Origin: Stercorarius parasiticus
Lineage: Eukaryota; Chordata; Aves; Charadriiformes; Stercorariidae
Length of the DNA stretch: 64,000 bases
NCBI GenBank assembly: GCA_013396915.1
Contig: VWZL01003476.1
Location: forward strand, 248,001 to 312,000
Reading direction: 5' to 3'
The notes under the pieces: model-generated
What the model was told of the DNA's origin: nothing
Seen by the model: only the letters and a program-made list of their open reading frames with translations
Databases searched by the model: none
In this document: in pieces, positions 38,101 to 50,000 of the stretch
How the letters are laid out: each line of letters opens with the position of its first letter
Position numbering within the stretch: position 1 is the stretch's first letter
Program-made: the position numbers and the translations under genes

Positions 38101-41100
38101 TGCGCATCTCTTAGGAAACAGTTGCTCAAGGGTCACCCAGTGCTGGGTGGGCAAGAGGTCCGGCCAACCTCCAAGCTCTGCTGTCCCACTGTCCCCTGGG
38201 GCGCCGTGGCACCAGCAAGGGCCCGAGGGCAAGAGCGCAGGGGTTGAGAGGGTGCACACAAGCTTGCCTGGTCTTATGGAGAGGTGCAGCATGAGGATAT
38301 TACCCCTGCCAGCACCGCCAGATCCTCACCTTTCTCCCCCATAAAGGCAAGGAGGCTGGAAGGATCATAGCGGGACCGGAGAGACCTAAAGCACACTGAA
38401 GCCCAAAAGTCCCAAGAGGTGGAAAGTTGTCCTAGCACTGTCAACTCCCCCATATACCTCTGTATTTTCTACTCCTCCTCTTTTCAAAAAACATTAAAAT
38501 CTGGCTCACTGAAACACTCCCCAGGGCACATCCCGGGAGCCGCGCATGGGACGTTCCCCTCAGCCCCAGCCTTGCCAGCAGCAGGCTTGGCTGGGTCGGC
38601 CCCTGCACCAACACGGAGACCCTTCAGCACACCCATCTTCCCACCTTTACATCCACAGGCAAAAATATATCCACTTTGCTCTCTTTCTCAATGCTGGTGA
38701 CCGCTTCCTGTGGCCCGGGCTGACGCAGGTGACAGCGTATCTTTAAAATAACCCACCAGCAAACCAAATGGCACCTTCACCCATGAGCTGCGTCTCACAA
38801 AGGCGAGGATGGGAAGCAGAGCACGGCAGAACAACCAGAAAACAAGCATCATGAGCACCACTTACCTGGGCACCTGGCCCTGCAAGACACAGCCCAAAAA
38901 AACCCCCTGAAAATTACTTAATCCTGCAGCACTGGTCAGCCAAGGCAACAGCACAGCCACCCAAAGGTGCCAAACAAGCCGCAGAGCCACCATCACCATC
39001 CATCTCTCTCATCTCCCAATGTGGGCATCACCTTGGATCCTCCAGCACAAATCCTGCCCAGCCCCTCCAGGCTGGGAGCTGGAATAACCACACTGAGACC
39101 CACGCAGTGGAGACCACCTCTCGGTGGCACCTCCCGAAATTTACTCAACTCCACCACCCCCAACCTGCTCTGGCAGGTGGAAACCTCCTGCCCTGTCTTT
39201 TGCCATTAATTAATGCTATCAGGCTGATTGGCTTCACATCTCCCAGGCATGTCCTCATCCAGACAGGAGCTCCACAGTCCCAGCACAGGCGGAAGAGAGA
39301 GGGATGCTCCTCTAGAAAGGAAGGCTTTCCATGGCATCCAAGTGAAATCCCCTCGCCCCAACAAAATCCTGCTTCCAGGTGGTCTTCCCACCTGGTGAGG
39401 CCATTCCCTCCCCTGCCTTGACATTTCGCAGCACCACAGAGGTTGGCACAACTGCCATGAAATGCTGGCTGGGAGACGATGGCGTGACAGCCAACCCTAC
39501 CCCACGCCACTTCTGCATCTTTTTCCAGCACATAAGCCCCCAAACTGAGGCTAAAGATCTGTATTTCTTGGGACAGCATCCCTCATATTTATAGCCACAG
39601 AGGAAGAGTATGGAAAAGTGGGCTGCTGCAGCCTAAAGACAAGCCTGAGACTTCCTGCCTCCCCCAGGACGCCAAACTCAGCTCTGGCTTTTGCCCCAAT
39701 ACCCAGAGGTTAGAGACTGCTGCCTGCTTTCAGCCTCAAAACACCTTCTGGCTGCCGATTACAGCGAGCAAAACACAGCCCTGAGCTCATGTCCTAGAGC
39801 AAGGGGAAAAATAGTCTGTAAATTCCTCTTTATGCCACCAATTCGACTGTGAGGATGCTCAGTCCACCTCGGCAAGGGCAGGAATGGGTTAAACTGCAGA
39901 GGTGCAAGTGAGCGCAGTAAAAATGAGCCATCCCTTTTAGCTGGATGCTCGTATTGCTCCCGCACCACCAGCAGCAAACACATCCCTGCATCCCACATCC
40001 CTGCATACCCCGAGGGTCTCGGGCTCTTTCTCCCCGGGCTGACGGACACCCACCTCATTGATGCGGATCTGCTGGAGCTCCTGCTCTGCTGCGGTCAGTG
40101 GGGCCGGGGCGGAGCAGGAGGACACGTGCTTTTGGTAACCGCTCAGGGACACGTCCTCCTGCAGACAGAGGGAGAGGGGGAAGCATCAGGGGGCAGTTAT
40201 CGCTGCGAGGCTGGATGCACCCCCAGCCTGGAGGCTGCGTCTGAGCAACCCAGTGGGTCCCAGGCTCGCTCCTTACCAGGAGGAGCAACCTGAGCAGTGC
40301 TCTTGGATGCCTCCATGCAAATCCCATGGTCGATTTTAGACAGTGCCCGCGACCACCCATGCCCGTTGAGACCACCCTGCCCCTCCCCAGACACCCACGG
40401 CTGTGGCAGTGTGGCTCCTCTGGATGATTAATGGAGTTTGTGAGCACTAACGTGAGAGGGAAAGACAGAGACCATGGCCCGGGAGCAGGAGGGCAGCAGC
40501 AGGGATGCTCCCTGGTCCCATCGGCACCAGAAGCCCCAGAGCAGGGCTGATGCCCAGGAGACCCTGGCTGTGCAGCTCCCTCTGCAAAAAGCCCATGGGA
40601 GAGAAGGAGAAACCTCCCGCCACGCGCCAATGGGGAAGTGCAGCCGGATGACCCCGGCACGGCAGCAGCTCTCGCTGCTGGAGTGACACTGCCACCGCCT
40701 GGCGCTGCTCTTTCTGCTCAGAGTAAACCTTTGGATGTCTTCTGAGCCTTCCTCCCACCTCTTCCACGGTCTCCACCACAGACTGACCACAGCCGTGCAG
40801 GCAGGAGAAAGCAGCAGCGGCCACTGGGGAGACTAAAGCAGAGCGGGGGACAAACCTCCACCCTGCCTGGCTTCAGTGCCAAGCCCAGGGTAGGCTGCTG
40901 AAGCTCAGGGTTGAGCCCAAAAGGCTGCCCAGGAACCACCACCGTACCTTCACCGTTCCAAACATCTCGTCCTTTATGTGGCCCCCGCCAAACTCCTTCT
41001 TCACGGTGGCTCTGGTGGCGGCATACAGCATCTTCAGCCGGACCTGCACGAGGAGGTAAGCGCAGTCAGAGGGGAACGGAGAGTAGCACCTCTGCACAAG

Positions 41101-44100
41101 ACGCTCCCAGTCACTGTCCCACCACCGGCTCCACAAACTTCAGCCCTCCCTGGAAGCAACCGCCTCCTATCTATCCAGGCTGATTTCCACCTGCAGCATC
41201 TCCGGGCCGGGAGCAGCCAGGGAAACCCATCAGCATCGGCCAGCTTATTCTGTGCTTTGCTTTGCCACCCCCGAGCTGCAGCTCGTCACTTCTACCTGCG
41301 CCTGGGTAAGGGGAGGCGCAAACACCACCGGAGTTGCCTAAAAGGGACTTTTGCCCTTCGGCATGTCTTTTGCATTGTTCTTCTCCAAAACGCAGGGAAG
41401 AGTGCTCTTTGGCGCACCGCCCTTGCAATAAGACCTTGCGCACTTTGTTGAGATGCATAGATAAAAAATATCTATTATTATATGTATACACATCTATATG
41501 TACATATGTATAAAGTTATATATATTATCTTATTGTAATTGTGCATATGCATGTGTGTGTATATGTACATGTACACACATATGTCTATACACGCACAAAA
41601 TTATATATATTATATATATTATAATTGTATAGATATGTGTGTATACATATGTGTGTATATACAATAATATGTATTTGTTAGCTGTATCTCAACAAACTGT
41701 GGAGGGTCTTTTTTATATGCATGTCATATTATACATGATAATATATAATAAGAACAGATATTTGTTAGATATATAACAAATATTTACATTTTTTATATAT
41801 GACAAGCGTACATATTAACAAGACAGTAAATCTATATAGCATATAGATTATATAAAATATGTAACATACTTTTATACACATAAATGTGTATGTATACCTG
41901 TGTGTGTATATATATGTGTGTGTATACACATATATACATATACGTGTATGACATATATGACAAGTGCACACGTTAACACTGCAGTAAATCATGGGCCCAC
42001 CAAAAGCCCGTTACAGAGATGTGCTCAACAAGACGGCATTTGCCAAACCGCAGGGCTGACATCCTCTGGACTACCATCTCACCCAGCCAGCCCTTCAGCT
42101 CCCGCTCTCCGACGCCGTCCCCAGCCCCACGAGCCGGCCCAGCAGGTGTCGATGCTGGCCCGGCCACACGTGGCTCAGGCGGAACCAGCCTGCCCGGCCC
42201 TTTTTAAGGCTGGTTTTGGATCCGGGCCCGGAGGCAGACCTGCAGCTGCTTGGCATCACCCCTCCAGCGGCGCAGGGCCAGGCGAGTCGGTGCCAGCCCC
42301 AGCTCTCCCCAGCGATGCTTTTGGCCAGAGCTGTGGTGGGACATCTCCATCCTAGCCCCGCGGTCCACACCGCTCCCCCGGCTACATCCCAGTCCCTCCA
42401 CCTCCTCCCGCAGTGCTGCAAAGAGGACAGAGATGGTGCCCAGTGTATCTTACTGTGTTTTTAAAAAAATCCCCCATCCCCAAAGCCGTCTCTGCTTCTT
42501 AACTAGGGCACGGGTGTGAATGCTCTTCCTCAGCCTCTGCTCAAAGTCAACTTGGCCAGCATCTCCTCCATCCTCCACCTCCCAGAGCACGTCCCTGTCC
42601 CCACGCTGGGGTGTCACAGCCCGGCGCGGTGCTCACCGGGGAGCTGTCGGGGGACCAGGAGATGAAGAGCCACTCGTAGCCCTGAGCATTCTGGCTGTCC
42701 AGGCGGTACAGCACGTAGCACGGCTGCTGCTCGTCCAGCAAGGGCAGCACAAAGGCATCGTAGTCATTGTCCCAGCGTCGGGACAGCTCTCTGTGCGCTC
42801 CCAGCACGAGCTGTTCTGGAAGGAGAAGAGCGAAAAGGTTGTGTTAGGTGAAGGCAAGGCTTAGCTCACCTTGCAGGACCACAGGATGGCTCATCTAAGG
42901 GCTTGCTGCAGTTCCAGCCCTGACAATGCCATCCTGCAGAAAAACAAATGAAGGTCTCGAACCACATGCATGAATGTACACCCCCATAGGTGACCCCCCA
43001 GGAGATGCCGTCAGGGCTGCAGCCACTGTGGAGGGGCTGATTTTCTGCCAGCATCCCACTGCCTTCTGTCCAACCATCTCCTCTCCTCTCACGGTCTCCT
43101 TTCTGGTGACCATCTATAGCCTCCTTGAGCTCTGCTCTCTCCAGCCATGTAGTCCCCAACCATTCCTCCTTGCTCACAGGGGAATGTAAGAGCCCCTCCA
43201 TCCCACCTGGACAAGCTCTAGTGGTTTGGGCACTAGAAGACCTCACCAGGGACACGAAGAACCACCTAGATTTGGGGTGCTGAGAAAAATGAAAGTCCCA
43301 TAGCAAAAGCGAGGACGATGAGCCAACACTGCTCTTATCAGATTCCCTGTAACTGCAAAGGGGTCAAAATCAGAGCTGATACCCAAAGTCCATGTCCATG
43401 GGGACCGGACCTGCCCCAGAGACCCCAGCCTGGACGGGGGACCATGCTGCCAGGACAGCCCCAGCCTCTGGAAGTGACCTACATATTACATATTCGCACA
43501 CGTGGTTGCATCTCAAGTGTCTGGAGGGGATTTTTTTCAGCTGCTACGCAAGCGGCGGAGGGGCTGCAGCGCTCAGCCGGGATTTAAGCACTAGTGCAGC
43601 ATTCTAGGAACGTGAAAAAAAAAACAAGTTTTGAGATGGCTGGATGGAAAAGCGATGGTACTGGAGATGATCGGTGTATGTTGCTGGAAAACAGCCTGTG
43701 TTTTTATTCCATTTTTTGATGCAGAAAGGTCTGGGGGTAGACATTGGGACTCAGAACAAGATGTAGGAAAATCTGGAGGTGCCAAAGCAAAAGGAGTTTG
43801 TGTCTTGGACAGCTAGCACTCAAGGGGATGCTCAGCCTGGCACGTGCCCTGTCTGGACCTCTGCCCGTGGCCCTGCTGCCCATCAGGAGCCAGGGAAGCC
43901 CTCTCCCTCCCAACCCATCCAGCTCAGCAGCTCTGAACCCTGCGGCAGGAAAGCTTTTAAGGAAAAGAGTTGAGGAATAAAGGGTTTGGGATGAATTACT
44001 CTCACCCCCCCTTTTCATCCGAGCAGGGCATTCCCCCACCGACAGCGGTGTAGCCCTTCCCTGCCCAGTGCCACCCTGCCACACGCTGAACCCATAATAA

Positions 44101-47070
44101 TTTGTGTTTGAGGGGCACGTGCTACCAGTGCAGTAACAAGGACAGCAGAGGAAAAGGTGCTCAAAATACTTTACCTTCAGCAAAACTACCTGTTTTGTGG
44201 AAGAAAAGCGCAAAATCCTCAATGCGCCCCTAACATAAACGGAAAGCCCTGCAACTGGATTTGTGCTTTGCAAAGACCTGTGATCCCAAAGAGACTGCAA
44301 GGAATTTCGCCCGGCCAAACCCACTGGCAGCTCACGGGTCTCTCTGTCTGCCAAACGTCCTGACACCTCACGCAGAGTCACTCCAGGCTATTCCTGGGCT
44401 GTGCCCAAGCTGGATCCTGGACGCAGCACCACGAGCCGGCAGCCTCCAACTTTCCCTTGGGCTGGGGGAGCCTCTTATTCCCTCCCATCGGGCTCTTCAC
44501 AGTTCAGCTCAACCCATTCAGGGCCAAATTTTCCTCCCTGGGAAGCATCAGGAAAGGGAAACCCAGAGCAGCTGCCCTTCAGCAAAGCATCATCGCCAGC
44601 ACCGACCACTTCAGGCTGTGTTTCTGCAGGGCGCTGCTGCTGGAGAAAGCGCAGTCGGGAGCGTTTCTGGCCCTGGAGATGCCCCCAGCACCCAGCTGCA
44701 GGCAGGCTGCCTTGCTCCGAAATGTCCCTACAAGGCAGCGCTGCCCGCAGCTCTGCCTGGCACGGTGTGGGGACAGCACAAGAGCTGGGAGTCTGCAAAG
44801 CTCAGCGCACAACATCACCCATGTGCAAAGAAATGCACCCAGCGGGGAAGACCACAAAGCCTACCTTGTCCAGAAACCTGCTGACAGCGAGGAGTAGAAC
44901 ATCACCTAAAACCGCGTTGGACCACAAGTAGTTCTCATGCCTGGAAAGCATTGCTGAGCCTCAGTATGCAACCTGCTCGCCCCCACACACCTTCTCCACC
45001 CAAACTTGGCTTCTCCTGGACAGCCCCCAAAGGCAACATCAGCTCAGGGAGTTCCCAAAGGGTTGCTCAGACGTAGCTGGTGTCCTGGGGAAGACCAGAC
45101 ACAGAGCACCTGCCGTAATGCTCCTTGCACCATCTTCCTCTCCTTCCACCCACCCACACCTGCTCTGACATGCCCCAAGACTAATGCCCCATAGGACAGA
45201 AGGTCCTCTGCAAGTCATCAAGCAGGGCTGGAGGCTCCTCTTCCACATCCTCTGTGCAGGCAGGGCAGGTGGCATCTCCTCCCCAGCTGGTTCAGGACAC
45301 ATCCCCTCCAGGGTCAGCATGCTCGAGTCCGTCTGTCCAGCTGTGACATCTGCCTGGCTGCTCATTACTGCCCACAGGTCCTTCTCTGGTGAGCAGCAGC
45401 AGGCTGATGTCCCTTGCTACCCAAGAGTGGTGGCCCAGAAAGGCCAAGTATTTTGTCCTGAGTCATGCAGGCTGGCATATGGGAGGTCCCTGATCCAGGC
45501 TGGTGGGACCACCACTACCTTGTCCCCAGCAGACCAAGCCCTTCAGCGCAGAGATGCTCCTGGTTGTCCTCCTTCCACCTGCCTCCCCACAGGATGCTCA
45601 GGCTCTGCCGCATCTCAGAGACTTCTGCAGACATCCAAGATCCTCCACAGCTACCCATGGCTGCTCCAGGAGAGGGGAAAGGAGTGGGCAGGTGGGAGAG
45701 CCAGACTGGGAAGCAAAGCCCTGCTGAGTGAGGCTGGTCCATGAAGCAGCTGCTGCCACCAACACATCAACAGATAAACATACTCCATTCAGCCCAAGTG
45801 GAGATGGTGGGACGTGGTTTCCATTCATGGTAAACAATCTCCCTTGCTGGTGTCACTGGCCACAACCCAAAGTTGGTGGCACAAGCCCTAGAACCCTAAG
45901 TCCAGGCCTAGGGGTATCCATGACTTCTCCTAAAGTAAACCTGACTCCCACTTTTTAAAAGAAAAAGGAGCCGGCAGAGCAACATCATTATCAAAGATGC
46001 TCTGAAGAAACAACACAGATGTCACATCCCAACAAATGGGGACCTCACCGAGGACAAAGCCAACATCGACAAACCCCGCAGTGGCCCTGCTGAAGTGTCC
46101 TACGTGTTTCAAGTCACGCTGTTCTTCCAAATGAATTTCACAGCCCCTCCAAAGCCAGCATGGGTTCCTTATGACCGTGTCCACCTTGGTGTTAGCAGCA
46201 TGGTCCTGGTGGCTCACCTGAGAGAGGGGGCGACAACAGCTTGGCAGGACATTAACTTCCCTGCTGCCATGAGAAACAAGTCACTCATATGCAATTGTAT
46301 GAGGCTGCAGTAGGAAAACCTACACCACGGAGGCTCCCCACTGGGACGTTCAATCAGTGCTCTGCTCCGCTTGCTTGTTTGATAGATGTAGAGGCACCTT
46401 TTGGTGGGGCAAATGCAGGCAGGTTGGCACCAGCCTGCAAACTGGGCAGGGGCAGCCCTGTGCACAGGAGCCGGGTCTGGGACGGGATGGGTTTTGGTGT
46501 GTATCATCCCTCCTAGGATGCAATCGGGGCCCCTTGCTGAGCCCCACGCTGAGGAGCGCCCTCCTGCCCAGAGCATCTCCTTGCCTGGTGGGGGGGCCAC
46601 GTCCAAGGAGGAAGTTGCTGCGCATCCACCCTGACCACAGTCCCACGGCACCCGCAGCAGCTTATCACGGAGCTCCCCATAAGAAAATTCAATGCAGCTG
46701 CAGCAAAAGCCACCCAGAGCCCAGCACCAATCCCAGACACTGGCGTTGGTCCGCCAGCAAAGTTGCTGCTCCTCCCCAGAGCCACCCCAGGGCTCCCATA
46801 GCTGCTCACCAGCACACCCAGATTTTGGGCTTATATTTCAGCTCTGGGCTGCCGTGTGCCAGGGAGCCCCAGCGGGATTTTCCTTGGGGTTTCCAAACAC
46901 ACAAGCTGGCACAGCAGCAACAAAGAGGGAAGGAGGAGAGGCAAAACAGAACCAACATGGCATAAATCAAAGCGCTTAAAAACAGGACTTACCATCCTCA
47001 ATGATGACCTTGATGAGCCGAACTGAACCGTTTCGGGCTTTGGCAAAAAAGTCCCTTAATTCCGTGGTGG
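35123..47070 (-). CDS. TWF2: Twinfilin-2 (8 of 9 coding exons; first exon not in readable sequence)
   Basis: Cytoplasmic actin regulator that binds ADP-actin monomers and capping protein. Exons in transcript order (plus-strand coordinates): 46993-47070, 42637-42815, 40948-41043, 40054-40158, 36253-36378, 36007-36157, 35461-35582, 35123-35290; stop codon 35123-35125. All introns are GT-AG and all phases agree. The exons sum to 1,025 bases. The 25-base first exon expected from the family (8 codons plus one base) would bring this to 1,050 bases, or 349 residues, exactly the human length. The first ADF-homology domain is coded by the first four of these exons and the second by the later ones. Recognisable pieces are [26 protein letters not shown] and [20 protein letters not shown]. 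The basic tail [14 protein letters not shown]...KRL is the capping-protein-binding end. No match to exon 1 was seen between 47,071 and the gap at 56,629, so it is probably inside the gap. TWF1 is excluded by the PPM1M neighbour and TWF2-like tail. Confidence 0.96.
37392..37475. repeat. 18-bp tandem repeat beside a single undetermined base (TWF2 intron 5)
   Basis: Four exact copies of CAAGGCTGCCCCTCGTTA and a partial fifth, with no variation between full copies. The array follows a T run (37376-37389) and one N at 37391. Such perfect identity next to an N suggests recent slippage or an assembly or gap-fill artefact. Confidence 0.9.
41458..41961. repeat. AT-rich alternating purine-pyrimidine tract (TWF2 intron 3)
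   Basis: About 500 bases made of TA, TG and CA steps, such as TATATATTATATATAT and TGTGTGTATATATATGTG. It contains many short palindromes and stands out sharply from its GC-rich surroundings. No open frame in it looks like a gene. Confidence 0.9.
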
Positions 47071-50000
47071 CTGAAAGAATCAGAAACATGGTGATCAGAT
47101 TTCACAATCAAAGCAGGCGCTGGGCTGCTTGGCGACCGGCTGGGGAGAGGAACAACTTGATAGGATAGAAATTTAAAAATTAAAAAAAAAAAAAAAATTC
47201 TGGTGCCAAAAAAATGATAATAAAAATAAAAATACAAAACCCAAACAGCTGGGAGCGAAGTGCTGCGGCTCCCCGAGGCGTCAGAGTTAAATAGCAACTG
47301 GGAGCACATGTGATCCAGAGAACTTGATACTTGGCCTGGGTGAACATAATCACCCAAATTTAGATGATGGCTTGGCCGGTGCAGGCGGGGAGAGCTCAAG
47401 TGACAAGTTTATTCGCTTTACAGAGCAGCAGGGTTTGCATACAGGGGGTGGCTGGAAGATGTCCCAACAGGCTGTGACATCCCGGGCTTGTGACACGCGT
47501 CAGGGATGCTTCTCCCAAGGCAGCTGGGGACCAGTGTGACTCCGAACTGGAGGCACTGGTTTGAAGCTGAGGCCCTGGAGAAGGGAAAGGCAACAGCCCC
47601 GGGGTTTTGCTCCAGAGTCGGCGAGGCTTTGGTTGCAGGTGGCTTTTGGGAAGTGTTCTGGGGAGCCACCTTCCTCCTCAACCCCCCTCCCCGAGCGCCA
47701 GGCACCAGCCACCGGTCTTCGGCATCCCACCAGGAGGGAAGAGCGGGCAGTGGATGTTGACCCGCAGCCAGTGTTGGAGGCTTAATCTGCCCACCACAAA
47801 ACCATCACTAGCGCAGAGCTCCCTGTCCCATCCAGGACATGCTACCTGTGAAGGCAATGCCCAAGAGGTGCAGCTTGGAGGAGCCGAACCCCTCAACAAG
47901 GAGCATCTCCCAGCCCAGGGAATCCCAGCCCAGGGAGTGCCCAGCATCTCCCAGTCTAACTCCCCCCGAAAGCCCTTTCGATTTCACACCCGAGCCCCTT
48001 CCTGGATGCAGCTGCGCAGCCAAGGGGGTCCTGTGAGTTCGAAGCCACAGGCAGCTCTGCACTTGTTAGAAATACTAAAAAAACGAGCATTAGAAAGATT
48101 AGAGACGCCACTTAGTCCACACCGGGATCCGTGCTCGGAGTCACCATCAGCAGCCCCTCGCTCCTGGTGCTTTGCCGCACCTCCCGCCCATTACCAATCA
48201 CCGTGCCAGAGCAGCCCACAGCAGGAAGGAGCCCTGCTTTGGTCCCCAGAGCCTGAGAGCATCCATGGCCAAGGCACTTTGCAAAGAAAGCCGTCCCTAC
48301 ACCAGCAGGAAAGGTCCGGTGGCCAGAGAAGCCATCCCCTGCCGGCAAGGGCTGTATCCATCCTGCTTCAGTCCCACCGGCAGTGGGTACCACCCCTCAG
48401 CACAGCCCCTCAGCATTGCCACAGGAGGATGTTACCCATCACTCACCCAAGGGACACCGGGGGCCACCGACTCTGCCACATAGGTGCTCTCTGTCCCCTG
48501 TAGGGGCTCTCTAGGCTGGGGCACTGCCTGCATCTCCCCCAGCCCCAAGGGAGAAGGAGTAGGCATGGATTTGTCCCCATGCTCAAATGCGGATGATGAT
48601 GCAGGCAGAGAGGTGGACAGGGATGTCCTGGGGAGCCCCCTGGGGAGCTCCTCCCTGTCCTCCCCCCAGGTTGTGGTACCTCTGAGATGCATCTGCCCCA
48701 CCAGCACAAAGCCTGCCCTGATCACAGGTCTGAAGAGACACAGATGAGGAGGAGCTCCCAGGCTGGTACCTGCACACCGCAGCACTCCTGAGGTGCCACC
48801 CCAGCAGGACCCCACGGGAACAGGCACACAGACACCCCAGCGAAGGCACATCAGCCCTTTATGGAATTTTAGGGGACATGCAGAAGGTTTGCTGGCGTAA
48901 TCCCACCATGAGCAAACCGTCCTTCTCCCTCCATCAGCATCGAGACTCTCCCAGTTCCCAGAGCAGACCGTCACCCTCTCCCAGAGCCAGCTGGGAGCTC
49001 AGCCCGCTCTCGCCATTCCCACCCAAGGATGAGCTGATATTTTTAGCCATTTCCCCTGTTGAGAGCAGCTCTTTCCTTCCGGCAGCATCTGTGGTTATTG
49101 CAAACACACGAGGCGGAAGAGGAGGAGAAAAAGAGGCATTTATACACCCAGGAAACCTCACGCAGGAGACAAAAAGCTCCTAATAAGCATTAAGCTTCAC
49201 TGATCCCCATTACACTGCAAAAATAGGGGAGAATAACATCGGTCTTGGATGTTTCTACAGCATCAGCTTTGGGGTAGAAAGAGGAAAGCCCTGCAGCGCT
49301 AACTGGATCCCTCCAGCCAGACCCCATCCTTCCCAGAGCCCAGGGGCATGCAGGGGTCTGGAAAATGAGGAGTCTGGGCAAATGCCACCCCCCCAGCCCA
49401 CCCGGGAATGCCAGGAGTGCCCAGAAGTATCGGATCGACAGCTGAGATGACTGACAGTTGAGTGATTGACAAGTGACGGCCAAGCGCCGGGACCTGTGTA
49501 GGTACAGAGAGGTTTAAGGGGATGGGGAAAAGCACAGATGCTGCCCGAGGAGCCTGGAGCACAACAGGAAATACCACAGGGTCTGCCAAGGAAGGAGATG
49601 CTTTCCAGAGGAGACAGTGGCAGAGCTTTCAAAAAAACCCTCAGAACGGGCTTCTGAGCTTTAATTCTGCTGAAATAAATAATAAAAAAAGCAATTTTCA
49701 TTTAAATAAAAAAATCACCACGGTGTCTTCGACGTCCCCTTCTGTCTCTTGCAAGACAGCCAAGATCCAGTGAGGAGGGAGAGGAATAAGCTAGCAAAGG
49801 TTTTCAGCACAAGCTCAGCAACTGCTTCGTTATGGCATGATTACAATTTAATTGGCACAGCAGACTTGATGAGACAGCTCGCTTGTCTGAAATATTAATA
49901 GAAAAGTCCAGAGCCGGCTCTGGAGGAAAGGCAAGGAGGAGACCTTACCCCAGAGATGGTGGTACCTCTGCCCCAAGGCATCTCCATGCCAGGAAGCCTC

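Noticed and set aside
37208..38292. Long minus-strand frames (260 and 313 codons) across 37.4 kb
   Set aside because: They cross the single N and the 18-bp repeat and lie in TWF2 intron 5. The repeated NEGQPC peptide is just the tandem unit.
47607..48503. 298-codon plus-strand frame in TWF2 intron 1
   Set aside because: GC-rich intron sequence with no recognisable domain, no splice support and low-complexity Pro/Ser composition. Most likely a chance frame.
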